This document shows positions 45,278 to 59,800 of a DNA stretch of 64,000 nucleotides, in pieces. The position numbers and the translations under genes are program-made. The notes under the pieces are model-generated. The model was given only the letters and a program-made list of their open reading frames with translations. It ran no database searches and had not been told where the DNA came from. Position 1 is the first letter of the stretch. Every line of letters begins with the position of its first letter. This DNA is from Dimargaris cristalligena (taxonomy: Eukaryota; Kickxellomycota; Dimargaritomycetes; Dimargaritales; Dimargaritaceae), in NCBI GenBank assembly GCA_027576995.1, contig JANBQC010000004.1:111843-175842 (forward strand), read 5' to 3'.

Positions 45278-46011
45278 CTATAGTACCCAGGGCAATAGGG
45301 CATTTTATATTTACCCCCACAATAGCCCACAGGCAGAGCTTCTTCACTATTTCCCATATTATATATATACATATATAATATTATCTGCGTAGATTGACTA
45401 CCAAAGCAACATGTGCGTTTATCAACATATTTGACAACCCCCATCAGTAATACCGCCGAACCTACATTTAAATAACATTATCCATTACCACCACTCTATT
45501 TTTAACAGATATCTACTTGTTCATTTGAGCTATAATTCCTACTATTCGTACATTCCAATATTATATCCTTGTATCCATATTCCAATAGCTTCCCAACCAT
45601 ACTCCCATTGTATATCCCCCTAGCTTATATAACCTTACAATTATACACGTTGGCAGACATCTCATCATTAATGAGTCAGTGACTACTACCAATTCTATTC
45701 CAATTGTAGGGCGCTTCCCAGACTCATCGTAAACATAAATAATATTTATTGCAGGTTATATTCCAATGAATCTCGTCCTATATATCCGGCCCTATAATGC
45801 CGACGGGGCTTGTCATTGATCGGTGCACTCATTCGGAGTATCTAGACGTCTTGGGATAAGACAGCCGGGTCTGGGGAACGTAGTCCCGACCCGGACTAGA
45901 ATGCATTAACAACCGTGCTTTTTTAAAAAATAAATAAATTTAAAAAAGATGGGCAAACAAACGCAGGGACCTGGGCGGGAGGGATTTCTAAAATCAGAAT
46001 TGAACGGTGAT
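45278..46011. other. Convergent intergenic region
   Basis: About 730 AT-rich bases between the stops of the 44420 gene and the ATP synthase delta gene. A TA-rich stretch lies at 45360-45377. Nothing else seen. Confidence 0.6.
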
Positions 46012-46840
46012 TTAGAGAGCGGCCTGCAGAGCCTCGTAGACCTCGAGCTGGGCCTTAGCAGCGGCCTTTTCGTACTCGGTACCCGAACCATTAGCCACAC
46101 GCTCGGCTTCCTGGGACTGCTGGCGGACGGCCTCGACATCAATTTCGTCGAGGGCGAAAGCCTCCACGGCGTTAATATTGAGGCTGGAGTCGGGGTTCAT
46201 GATGGCGAAGCCACCGCTGACGAACCACTTCTTGGCGGGCTGGGAACCGTCGATGATCACTTCAACGACTCCGGGCTTGAGCTGCTCGATGCTGGGCACG
46301 TGGTCGGCCAGGATACCGAGGTCACCGGAACTACCGGCCAGGTTCACCTGCTGCACGGTCGTCTTGGACAGAACGACCTGGTGGGGCAGAACGAAGTTCA
46401 GGGTGAGTTTGCCGGCGGCGGCAGCGACGGGGGCAGCGCCTTCGGTGGCGTAGTTGCGCACTATGAGGGGGGGAGAATACGGGGAAATGGGGTAGACGGG
46501 TGGGATTCGACATCCATGCAGCAGGGGATAGGTAGAGGCAGGGTTAGATGGGGGTGATTTAGAAAGGAATGAAGCATAAATGTGGCCTTAGTATAAGTCA
46601 ATTCAGAACTTTTGGGTACGAGGGGTTCCAGTGGTTTGAATGAAGGGGCTGCTGGTTGCTCGGAAGGCACTAGTTCATTTGCTTGTAACGGCGAAAGTGC
46701 TACCAACAAGGGATATACGGGGGGATGGGGTCTATTTGACCCGGTAAAAGTGGTTTTGTTATTAAATTCCAGTGGATCAACGTACCGAGGCGGGCGGGGC
46801 GCAGGGCAGCCAGAGTGCGGGTGGATCGGAGGAAGTTCAT
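46012..46840 (-). CDS. ATP16: Mitochondrial F1-ATPase delta subunit
   Basis: Central-stalk subunit of mitochondrial ATP synthase (homologue of bacterial epsilon), in the matrix. Exon 1 is 46840..46786 (18 codons plus 1 base). The intron is 46785..46461 (325 nt; donor GTACGT, acceptor TCATAG). Exon 2 is 46460..46012. This gives 167 residues, against 160 in yeast and 168 in human. Exon 1 encodes an Arg-rich, acid-free presequence (MNFLRSTRTLAALRPARL) that continues VRNYATEG across the split codon G|TG; RNYAT is a typical cleavage region and also occurs in the beta subunit of this window. The mature part has KLTLNFVLPHQVVLS, GSSGDLGILADHVPSIEQL and PGVVEVI, the beta-sandwich signature, then the C-terminal helices. 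Codons are GC-biased. The F1 beta gene starts 2.2 kb away on the other strand. Confidence 0.95.
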
Positions 46841-47869
46841 GGTGAGATTATGGTGACTGAAAGAAAAACACGGAAAGAAAACTGAATCGCAGGATAAGGA
46901 GTAGGAGGGAGGGGATCAAGGTCTAGTCACAAGGAGAAGCAAGAAGCTCAGAAAGGCACGCTGGTATGGGGGGATAGATTAAGCCTGGGGCCAAAGTAAG
47001 TGGAATCGACAACACTTGGAGAGCACTTGGGCACTAGACAGGTGGTCTCTGGGGTTTGGGGGAGTCTGCTAGTAGGCCCTTTCTATGTATGTGGTGCAGG
47101 GTTATAGAGTTGTCTGTATTGGTGGGGGGTTAGAGAGAACTATGTATGGCATGTCTTTATGGAGCATTATCAAGACTGTCGAATTAGTACTAAACTGCTA
47201 ATGACTAAAGTCTTTCCGGCTTATCAATCCTACGGCTAAGCAGTCCATCCTGTTGAATTCACTTGAGGCGGGTTGAATACCCTTGTAAAAGGATGCATTG
47301 GCATCGTTAGATTAAAAGAGGTCAGTTCGGCTTGCGAGTGACCAAGGCCAACGAGTCCCTGTCGCGTCTAACCCAGTCTACACTATACTACCACCACTTG
47401 GGCTTATAACAACCCCCTCTCCCACCTCCCAATTACCAATAAGGTTTTGGGAACCTCCTTATCCATAACCCGTGGGGTTGGGGCAGTCGCCTACACCGCC
47501 ACCCCAAATCCACCCTCTCGATGGTCGCCAGCTCAAGACAATCGAAACAGCAGGACTCTTGGTCCACAGTATTGGATCAGGGCTTCTGGGAATAAAAGCC
47601 ATCCTTGCTTGGGGTAACCTCTATCTTCACTCTTTGGGAAGAGTCAATCGCACACACCCCATCTCTCCCGTCAGGACTAGCCATGTGATTTCGATATACA
47701 TCACGTGACTAACCCAACGTCGGGCCCCCCAACACCAATGTCCCACAGATCCACCAGCTCAACAACAACCCCTTATACTAAGGCTGATGACGCCGCGTCC
47801 TCCTTTCCCCAGGTGTGTTGATGATTCCTCCCCCTATTCGTTGATTCATTACCACCTGAAAATATCCTA
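46841..47869. other. Promoter region of the ATP synthase delta gene
   Basis: About 1 kb between divergent genes. GA-rich sequence (CT-rich on the delta strand) lies next to the delta ATG. No coding segment recognised. Confidence 0.6.
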
Positions 47870-48451
47870 ATGCCAGAACGTGCTGACGACGAGATTACCA
47901 CATCCCTCTCGCATACTTCCGCCACCCCCAACGACCAAACCCACTCGCCCTATGGCATCTTCTACCTTATGCTATGGCAATCGGCCCAGCCAGAACCATC
48001 TATCCCTCAGTATGTGGTAAGGAATATAATAAGGACACTATTACTACTACATCCCTGGTACAGTCAGTAGGAAATGGACTGAGCAAGAGGGTAAAATGAT
48101 GTACCAATGGTGGCCGGCAAACTCAGCATTATTATACGGCAGCCCACCCCGCCCTCCTCCATGATTGAGAGACCGAAGGGTACTGCTATAGATAAGTTTC
48201 AACAAGGTCTTCCTTATTGAGTGATAGCGGAGGATGTCATTAATGGATGGGGGGAGGGGGAGATATACCTAGCATCCCGCCCTTCTAATAAGCCCCCCAC
48301 CCCACCGGTCGAGGTGGTGGAACTAGGCTGTGATTGGTCCGTATTAGCCAACGGGATTTCCTCTTCCCGTCTACAGGCCCTGGATGGTTCGTTGCTGGCT
48401 TGCGAAAAGCCCCCTCACCCCACCCACGCATACAGCAACGAACTAGACTAG
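47870..48451 (+). CDS. Hypothetical small three-exon protein
   Basis: A proposed model: exon 1 47870..48009, exon 2 48127..48206 and exon 3 48273..48451, total 399 nt or 132 residues. Intron 1 has a strong donor GTATGT and acceptor ACTCAG; intron 2 has a weak donor GTCTTC and acceptor CCTAG. Phases agree at both joins. The product starts MPERADDEITTSLSHTSAT, runs through IIIRQPTPPSSMIERPKG and NKPPTPPVEVVELGCDWSVL, and ends HAYSNELD. It has two similar PTPP segments. I recognise no family. Exon 3 is the most convincing coding piece; a further open frame at 48539-48853 might belong to the gene, but no donor joins it. Confidence 0.4.
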
Positions 48452-50625
<2,174 letters not shown>

Positions 50626-52644
50626 GCCTTCTAGCTATTGAACACATCCCCTCCTCTCCCTCCTTCTTTTTTTCTCCCCCTATTCTCTTAAACTTGGGCC
50701 GAAGTCAGCGTCACTTCTCTCGATCTATTCAGTAGAACAATAAAACCACATCGTCTTTGACGACTCTATTTAACTATACTCAGGGCCGGCAACCATTTAG
50801 TAGATTAGGACTACTTATGAGATAGTAAGCACGCGTGATCGGCATGTATAATCCTACCAGCTGACTAAATTCATTTTCCTCTATTAATGCTCTCAACTTT
50901 AAGCATGCTAAAGATCAGGATAACAATAGGGGGGTTGGGAGGGGGGTATATTTTTGCATGCTTACTCTGTTGAGATTAGGTCATTGGCACCCCAGTCTTG
51001 GGTAATACCCTAAGCGCTACTCTTGCTCCATTTTTGCTTTGATTTTATTTCAATTTGCACCCATTCTATAAATGTGGGATTTGGACCAGGTGTACTGTTC
51101 GGATATTTGTTTGTTTAGAGGTAGTTTGACCCAACTAATGCAATATTGCTACTAGACGACTACTAAGAGCGCCCAGGGATTTGGCATGGTGAAATAGGTG
51201 TCAATGGCGGTACATTGGCGTGTTTTATTTGTCCCGGCCCGCTCACCCTGAACGCATTTAATGGTGCTGACGACTGAAAATGATACCAGGCAAGTGAGGA
51301 AAGCCTCCCCTCTCTTTCATACGGATTCTTCCAACCGACAAATATATTCCACCAATTGGCATGTACGCCTCAGGAAAGCCACCCTACACCTCCTGGCTTC
51401 AACCTCTCCGAGCACGGGATTCGGATGGTCCATACGTTTGACAAAGAACACACAATCTACGTACCGCGTTGGTGGACTTTTTTTCTTATTTTTTTTTCCT
51501 CTTTGGCCGCGTGTTGGGGGCATATTCATTCGCCAGTGGGGTCTCCTCGTCCTATGGCTCACTGGCTTGACTGCGCCAATATCGGGGAATGTTTTCAGAC
51601 GGTCGTTGTATCCACGTAATTGATTCGTGGAAATGGCTGGTTTATAAACGAAGATACGGGAGTTATACGAGGCCGGTGCTGAAGAAAATATTAAATAAAC
51701 CCAACGGCAAGCTCTCATCCGAAGGACGAACCAACCCCCCGCGGATGGGATTGTAGGGAGTATGTGATATATCTATATTTTCCATCCGATCCCCCTAGTT
51801 CAGTGGGTGCATAGAGTCTATCTATGCGTCAATGAAAAGAAGGGGAAGGTATATGCGCATACAATTATGATGAATATCGGGGAATCATAAAAGTCCCCGG
51901 ACCCGCTCGTCTAATATCTAAACTGGTTGGAGACTCTCTCGTTTTTCTCCTCCTCTCTTCTGTATTATTATTGTTGGGATAATTCAGCGCGTACCACCAT
52001 CACCAGTGGCTTCTTTTTTTCACCTCTCACTTCCCCCCTCTCCCCTTTTCAACTGCACCGTTGACCTTCTTTTTACTTTGCTCTCTATCTTTCTTTGCCT
52101 ACAGTCCCCCACTGGTTTGCAGACTTTGAAATAGCAATACCTTAAACCATACCCATAACATACAAAGCCCTCCTTAGTAACCAACTACCAGTCTGTTGCT
52201 TACTCAGATCGACCCCCAATTCCCCTCGGTTATTATTCAGGTAGGTTCTTCCGGTCTATACCATTTACCCGTCCACCCCCCCTTTGGGATCCCCCCGGGC
52301 TAGCCTAATTCAGATCTCCACCCCAGCCTACCCTGGACAATATATCCTTTCACCACCCGTTCTCGATTAGTATCATGCCTATGAGTAACGGGCAACTGCC
52401 TTCACAAGTGCATTGGGCGACGTTCCTCTTTACTTGTTGGCAAACTGTACTTTCCCCCGATTTGCAACCCCCGGTACTGCAATTCCACATGCTTGACTTC
52501 AAGCGACTGGGTTAAGCAGTTAGACGGTTTCCGTTGGTTTAGTAACTAACCTGTGATAATGTATCATAAATATAACCGCTTACCCCTCTTATACCACATT
52601 TTCCTCTCCACAGTGAATACCATCTGATTTATCGATCAAGCACA
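50626..52644. other. Intergenic, 2 kb, promoter of the helicase gene
   Basis: AATAAA at 50739-50744 ends the F1 beta transcript. Overlapping open frames of 120-133 codons at 51261-51718 on both strands have no protein character. The 700 bases before 52645 are pyrimidine-rich, and CTCTCCACAG at 52606-52615 resembles a splice acceptor, so a 5' untranslated exon is possible. Confidence 0.5.
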
Positions 52645-54663
52645 ATGTCGTTCCTCGGCCAAATTATGCGTCGCGCTGAGTCGCGCGTCGCCCCTCTGCT
52701 GCACTCCTCGACGCGCGGACAAATGTCCATGATCAGCGGTCTTCGTTCCGTATCATCGGTGCGACCCAGCCTGACTACCCCGGCTACCCTGGCCGTTACG
52801 GCCGTCAAGACCAACCTGCACCCCGCCCGGTTGGGCCAGCAGTGGTACTCCTCAGCCCAGGCCGCCGAAATCGAGTCGGCCGAGACTCCGGCTGCCGATT
52901 CCGCGGAATTCCCCACCCGTTTCGATGATGTCAAGCTCCTTTCCGCCAAGTCCAAGGATGCCCTCAAGTTCATTTTCCGCTACATTGAAATGTCCAAGGT
53001 CCAGCGTGAAGTGCTTAGTCGCCTGCCCATCACTCAGGATCTCTTGGTCAAGGCCAAGACCGGTGAGGGTAAGACCCTGGCTTTCCTGCTTCCTGCCATT
53101 GAAACCATCCTGGCCCAGTCCGAGCAAATCGATCTCGCCCGGGGTGTTCATGTGGGGGCTTTGATTATTTCCCCTACTCGTGAATTGGCCAACCAGATCG
53201 CCGAGGAGGCCGAGAAACTGGCCTCCCGGCACCGTATGGGGGTAATGACCATGGTCGGCGGTACCGAGCGCCGTCAGACTATGCGTCGCCTCACCACTGG
53301 CCACCGCTCCGATATTATCGTCGGTACCCCGGGTCGAGTGATCGACCTTCTACAATCCAGCCATGAGTTCCTCTCCCGGGCTAAAAAGACCAAGCTGCTG
53401 ATTCTGGACGAAGCCGACGAGCTGCTTAACATGGGTTTCCGTGACGATATCCGGACTATTGCCGATTCTCTGCCCCAGACCCGCCGTACCTACTTATTTT
53501 CGGCTACCTTGTCGCCGGCCATTCAGTCCATCGCCCGGGATGTGCTTCAGCCTAACCATCAGTACGTGGATACCGTGGATCCCAATGACGTGGCCGTTCA
53601 TAAGCGGGTGAAGCAGCAGTACGCCGAGATCCCCTCGGAGCTGCAGTTCCGGGCCACTTACGAGATCCTGACCCGCCAATTGGCCAAGGACCGCCGCGGT
53701 CGCATCATGGTGTTCCTCCCCACGACCAACCTGACCCAACTCTACACCGAAGCGTTGGCTCGCCTGGGCCTTCCCGTCATTGGTCTGCATTCTAAACTGA
53801 CTCAGAATTCCCGCTCTCGTATTTCGGCTCGCTTCCGTAACTCCCCGGGTAGTATCCTGGTTACTACTGATGTGTCCGCCCGTGGTGTGGACTACCCCGA
53901 CGTGGGCCTGGTTCTCCAGCTTGGTACCCCCCAGGGTCGCGACGAATACATTCACCGGGTGGGCCGTACCGGTCGTGCTGGAAAGAACGGTGAGGGGATC
54001 ATCGTTTTATCCCCCGTTGAAATGGCCTTCCTGCGCCCTTTGAGTGACCTGAATATGCTGCCTGCCGAGGAATACGGTCCCGAGTTTGTGGAGACCATTA
54101 CCAATACCCAGTCTTCTGTGATTGACCAACAGTGGACCAAGCGTCTGGGTTATGAAGAGAAGGGCCTGCTGCACGACGCCTTCATGTCCTGCTTCGGCTT
54201 CTACAGCTCGCGCCGCGATTTACTCAAATGCTCGGGTGAGGATATTCTCCACTCGGTTAAGAACCTGTTCTACGGATTCGGGTTCGATGACCAGCCCATC
54301 ATGACTGAGAATCAGCTCGCTAAATACGGCTTGAACAAACCGGCTCGCGGTCAAGGCCGGAACGGAGGTGGTCGTGGTTTCGGCATGTCGGGTGGACGCC
54401 GTTCGGGCGGCGGTGGTTTCGGTAACTACCAAGGTGGCCGCGGGTTTGGTGGTAACCGCAGCAACGATCGATGGGGCCAGGATCAAGGCCGTGGCGGACG
54501 CGACAATGACAGTGGCAGCGGTGCCTACGGTCGCTCCCAGCGTGGATACGGTAACCAGGACCAATCTGGCTCGCGGGGAGGTCGGGATAACTTCTCTTCT
54601 CGGTCGGGCCGGAACAGTGGTGGACAGGGTCGCGAAGATATGTTCGATCGTTACTTCAACTAA
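52645..54663 (+). CDS. Mitochondrial DEAD-box RNA helicase, Mss116-like
   Basis: A 672-residue ATP-dependent RNA helicase. The first 70 residues are Arg/Ser-rich with no acidic run, as in a mitochondrial presequence. Helicase motifs in order: Q-motif region about 110-131 (IEMSKVQREVLSRLPITQ), motif I AKTGEGKT 137-144, PTRELA 177-182, TPGR 228-231, DEAD 255-258, SAT 286-288, TTDVSARGVDYPDV 407-420 and HRVGRTGR 437-444. A C-terminal extension after the second domain is followed by an RGG/GF-rich tail (about 568-672) that should bind RNA. This layout is that of Mss116-type helicases, which aid mitochondrial intron splicing and RNA folding. Motif I has TGEGKT, as in that group, rather than TGSGKT. 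Intronless, with C-ending codon preference. Confidence 0.92.
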   Translation: MSFLGQIMRRAESRVAPLLHSSTRGQMSMISGLRSVSSVRPSLTTPATLAVTAVKTNLHPARLGQQWYSSAQAAEIESAETPAADSAEFPTRFDDVKLLSAKSKDALKFIFRYIEMSKVQREVLSRLPITQDLLVKAKTGEGKTLAFLLPAIETILAQSEQIDLARGVHVGALIISPTRELANQIAEEAEKLASRHRMGVMTMVGGTERRQTMRRLTTGHRSDIIVGTPGRVIDLLQSSHEFLSRAKKTKLLILDEADELLNMGFRDDIRTIADSLPQTRRTYLFSATLSPAIQSIARDVLQPNHQYVDTVDPNDVAVHKRVKQQYAEIPSELQFRATYEILTRQLAKDRRGRIMVFLPTTNLTQLYTEALARLGLPVIGLHSKLTQNSRSRISARFRNSPGSILVTTDVSARGVDYPDVGLVLQLGTPQGRDEYIHRVGRTGRAGKNGEGIIVLSPVEMAFLRPLSDLNMLPAEEYGPEFVETITNTQSSVIDQQWTKRLGYEEKGLLHDAFMSCFGFYSSRRDLLKCSGEDILHSVKNLFYGFGFDDQPIMTENQLAKYGLNKPARGQGRNGGGRGFGMSGGRRSGGGGFGNYQGGRGFGGNRSNDRWGQDQGRGGRDNDSGSGAYGRSQRGYGNQDQSGSRGGRDNFSSRSGRNSGGQGREDMFDRYFN

Positions 54664-56869
54664 GTGTCTGTCATGGAAGAATAGTGATATCATGGCACCT
54701 CTGTTGTCCATCCCAGAAATGTGCAATACTTGGGACAGCATTCCCCCCATTCGTTGTTGTATAGGGTATGTGTTGTCTGGTTGTGCCTGGCATGTTCGCT
54801 GCTTCCACTTTTTACTCTTCTCCCAAGTCGAGTTTTGCCCAATTAGCCTGTATCCGTAAATTCATCACTTTTTATTTTGCCACTCCGTGGATGGGCTTTT
54901 TGAAGCTCGAAAACTTCCATTTGATTTTGGGGAATTGCATAAGCACGTTTCTCCGAAATCTACTGTTTCCACCATTTCTTTGCACTTGTGTGTTATTTAG
55001 AATAGTCCATTTATCTGGTTAAATATGCCAAAACACCACACCATATACCTTCCCCAAAACACCACCTCGTCTATATCTAATTCTATAGTTTGCCGCTTTT
55101 TTTGTTGTTTTTTATAGTGTCATTAAAACGTAATCAAATCTCAGCCATCGGGATTTACATATTTACATGGATAGTACGTAGTAGTTCATAATTGATTCGA
55201 TCTGATATTCCATGGATAGTATTTATACGATGTTATTATTCTATGCCTTGGTACATCTTGCAAGCCCCAATACTATCACATCTAGTTACGAGATGAACGG
55301 AAGTGTAAAACCATTACTTGTCATATCTCTTGGTTCTGTTAGTATGGGGTGAAAGAGGTGCTGAAGTGGTTGGTAAATCCCTTTAATGTTCAATCCGCAG
55401 GCCCGTTACTTGGGATGTCAAAATACATTTTCTATAGACACACGCCCTGGACTTTGCGGCTGAAATCTTGGGAGATATTGTGACTACTGCCCACTCACAC
55501 TCATCCAGGGTGGGCTTAGACAGCCTTCTCTTACCCTTCAACCCCTCGTCCAGTAAAGCTATACCGCCTTAACAGGAACTCGGGGCCATAGCCTTTCCTA
55601 AAAACCCAATAGCTCTTATACCTTGGGGTGGGTGTTACGCAGTTCGCCCACCAAACCGAGCTTATGAGAAGCGAAGGGAAGGGGGGGGGATTTGTCGTTG
55701 TAGGGCGTGCGTGGTCAGATGGATCCCTAAAGTAACATGCCAATCAAGCGAGTCTTTATTTCCTCCCCAAGGCCTTTTCTGCCCAATCTGGTTTATTTTC
55801 ATTCCAACGTTGCTCTGGTACTATATTACTTCCAACCTTCTGCAGACCCTCGTCGTTTCACCTATTATTTTTGGGGAAGGTTCCTTATCAACCCAGCTAT
55901 CTAACAGGAGCCTCTTTTTCCAATACGGGGGAGCATCGTCCTATATTACTGTTTGGTTCCTCTTTTAAGAATCGGTGGCGACAATCCGACAGTGCATGTG
56001 GAGGATGTATACGCGATTCCCTCCTGACTTCCCCTAACATTCCTTTCTTCCACTCGTTTAGCCCTATATCCTTTCCGCGGCAGTTTTTTTTTTAAAAATC
56101 ATTTCGCCAGTGTCTATTATATATTACTTTTAATACTATATTTTATATTCCTTTGGACGTTTCAATCGTCGACTTACTGCTCTTTCGCTCCATTCTACCG
56201 CCTCGCTTTTTGGCTGAGTTGTTGGGTGTATCATATAGTATACCCCAACACTTGCGCCCTTGACTCGGAGTCCAGCTGCGGCATGAGCGGTTCCCGTAAA
56301 CTCGATTACCAAAAGGTAAAACCCTCACCTTTTACTACTATTGGTGTATTATATAATCTGACCCATCGGTCCATTGCCTTTCTTGGTTGAATTTCGAGAG
56401 AATTGCCCACTGGGAGAATGGCAGGGGGGACTGGCTCTCAGTTGTCTCTTACTGCGACCCCTACTACATGTTGGCCCGTCCAACTTATAAGGGGTCCGGC
56501 CGGAGTTGCCCATACGATGCTGTCGTGGAGCTCATACACGGTCCCTTTTGTGTGGAGCGACCCCCCTCCTGCCAGGCAATTTTGAATTGCGATGTTTTCA
56601 TGGTACCGTGGGTGGAAGTAGGCGGAAGTCACCCGAATTTTGGCGGACCTAAATCGCCCAGTATTCAGAAGTGGCCGCTATTTTGTCTCTCACTTCCCCC
56701 CGTGATATTCTCCATATTGACTCGCCCCTGTTCGTACCATATACTGAATGGCTTCAGTACTCTATACACACTCTGCCAACGCGACCTTTACAACTTGGTT
56801 AAAGGATTCTATCTAACACTGCTTATCGTATTGTTTGGTTTTGCATTCCACTGCATCAACACCATCCAG
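54664..56869. other. Intergenic and unresolved 5' end of the SUMO ligase gene
   Basis: No independent gene is supported. The stretch 56387-56869 is open in the frame of the next gene, but its translation looks like non-coding sequence; it probably holds the first intron and a short first exon of the SUMO ligase gene (for example ATG at 56748 followed by a possible donor). AATAAA was not seen near the helicase stop. Confidence 0.45.
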
Positions 56870-59800
56870 GAGCTTGGCGCACTACTCGCCTGGGTCAAGG
56901 TCCCTGAAATCAAAGATATCATTCGAGGTATCCGTACCCTCAGCTCATTATCACGCGACGTCGAAACTCATTTGGCAGGTAATAAGGCGGAGCTGGTTCA
57001 ACGCGTCATTCGGAACTACCGCTTCTTTATCGATAACGCCGATCCCGCCATACTGCTATTACTTAATTCACTCATTGAAGAAGCGATTTATATCCGCTTG
57101 GCCGATGTTCAAGCCATCCCGTATGCCATGAATCCATTACCCAATCTTCGTCGACTGCGGGCGGAAGCGGCAAGTCCTTCCTCATCGATATCTCCATCAT
57201 CCACCCCTTTGTCGACTACACCCTTTGGTGGCGAGCTACCTGGCCTTTCCCAGTCGGACGGACGGTCTTCCACACCAGGTTCCAACGATCAAGCCAACCG
57301 ACTGCTCTTACCCGGCCCCCGCGACATTATTAATTGCATGCCTCGCACCAATCCCGCTCGGTCGTCGTCCTCCCCCTCATTCTCCTCATATTCTGTACCT
57401 CGCGCCACTTCATCGGGGCTTTTATCGCCCCCTCCCATTTCGCCACTACCATCATCAGCGTTATTATCACACCCGGCCTCGACTAACCAGTCCACGCCGC
57501 AATATCCAGCGCCCTACCGACCATTTCCATCGACCACGTGCAGCACTCCCGTCGCCCCGAATTCCCTGTTAGCCCTCGCCACCCAGGCCTCTACCACGGC
57601 CAGCGCCCCGTCCCATTCGACGTCGCGGCCCCAGCCGTTGCAGAACCTGCGGTACCGACCATCCCCCTTCATTAGCGTGGTGGAGGCTCTGGGACGCCCT
57701 TACCCGTGTGGGGAATCGCCCAACCGGTATGCGTCCTGCCAGGCGTACTTCAAACTGACCCCCAAGCAGGAGGGGGAGCTGAAGCTCACCAAAGCGCAAC
57801 CTGGCCGGGACCCCGGCTTTAATATCTATCTACTCATGACTTCGCATGATCAGGCCCTGGCCTCGTTCAACCCCGCCCATCCCGGCGTGAGCGCCGAATT
57901 CCCCCGCTTTTCCTCGGTCAAGTTTAATGGGGTGAGCGTACCCGCGGCGGTCCTCAATCGGCATAACTTGAAAACGAAACAGGTCTATCCGATCGATATG
58001 ACTCCGCACTACACTCCGGGCTACTCAACGAACCGAGTGGAAATCACCTACGCGTCAACAAAGGTACGTACTTCGTTAGACTAGGGACGGGTTAGACTAC
58101 CCCATGTGGCCAGCCTCGTTATTTATTTGAATATATATATATATATATATATTCTGAGCTTATGGATGCCAGACCGGCTATATGCATGTCATTTGTCGTT
58201 GCTTTAGAATACCCGCCGTCTATCGAATCTCTACATCCCCGCCTTTTATTAACCCGTTCTACTCTTTTCCTGTATCAATTTTCCCCTATACATCACCCCA
58301 TCTAGCGAATGGTTGCTGTAATGTTATATTGCCGCCAAACTCAAATCCCCAGTTTACTTGCTGAACTTCAACAATTGCGCTCCCGTAGCTTAGATACCAT
58401 TAGGGATGCAGGTAGGTCCAGTTCACTGTTCCCGGCCAGGTTTCTGAATGGGGTGTACTAAACGGCCTTATTGTGAGGTTTCAGGGTTACTTGGTGCTCT
58501 CTGTGTGTAATTACACCCATTTGACCATCACTTATCTAATACTGGCTATACCCCTAATGCCCCTTTACTTTATTTGACCATCTACCTCTGCCTATCCCCC
58601 GGTCTGGTCCATTAGCTCTCTTAAAACTAGCCGAAGATGATGACATTGCTGCGACTTCCAACGTTCTTTCTCTCAAGTGTCCACTCTCGCACACTCGAAT
58701 CAAGTATCCCTGCCGCACCACCAAGTGCCAGCATCTCCAGTGTTTCGATGCCGACTCGTTCTTACGGGTCAATCAACAGTCTCCAACCTGGAAGTGCCCT
58801 GTATGTAATTGTGATGCCCAGTTCGCCGACTTATTTATGGACGGATTCTCCCAGGACATACTGAATCGGGTGGATTCCTCCATTGACCAGATTCACGTAG
58901 AAACCGACATGACCTGGCACATGCCCGAGGCGGTCGATTCTGTTACCATCGGCGACGACGACGATGATGATGATTACGATAGTGATGATGGTCAGTATCC
59001 GAGGTTGCAGCACCCGGCTAGCCATAGGAATACCCCAATGGGTAATTTGCCTGGACATGCTTCTACTCTGGCCAGTCCTGGGACACCCCTAACGGCTCAA
59101 AATGAAGCCCGCCCCGATAAACGGGACGCCCATCCTTCGCCTCATGGGTCTCGATCAATTAGCAACAATAAACGGCCTCGGGTGGAGGTGATTGATCTGA
59201 CCCTTAGTGACTCCGAACCGGAAGAAGCAGCCTCCGCCGTACCAACACCTTCGGCTAATCCACGACTACACTTCAACGCTCCCCCGCTCTACCCGACTCT
59301 AATGCCACCCAACCCTTCCGTATCCCCTACCCCTGTCCCTATACACCATGCCCCCGATCACGACGACCTCGAGTACGGTGGGCTATCACCATCCCCTCAT
59401 GATTCCCCAGAGGCGAGTCGCGAAGCACCACCACCGCCACCCTCCGCAGCCCCGTCATCGACGGGCGCTCCGTACCCTCCTACCTCTAATGACTCTTATT
59501 CCCCTTATAGTGCCACTAATTACCGCGCCCATTATCCTGAAGTATCTACCGCACGGCATGGTTAGTACCACAACCGTTCCTTATACCCCCTTTTTTCAGT
59601 ATTTTTCTTTATGGCATTTCTCTCCCCTACCCTTTAATTCTTAGTCGATCCTTTCGATAAGTGCCTTGAGTAATCGGCCTTTTAAGATATGGAATAAGTA
59701 GGGCCCCGAGACTTCTCATTGAATATATATAGAGGATGCTATTTAAAATCGATATTTAGGTCGAACATCGGGCAGAGTCGTTAGGATCGCTTTTTGCATA

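Noticed and set aside
51261..51718. Overlapping 120- and 133-codon open frames on opposite strands
   Set aside because: Neither has domain features or codon bias; both lie in intergenic DNA between two well-defined genes.
56387..56869. Treating this open stretch as the N-terminus of the SUMO ligase
   Set aside because: Its translation has no SAP-family character and mixes hydrophobic and random segments; an ATCCAG acceptor lies just before the recognisable start of the SAP domain.
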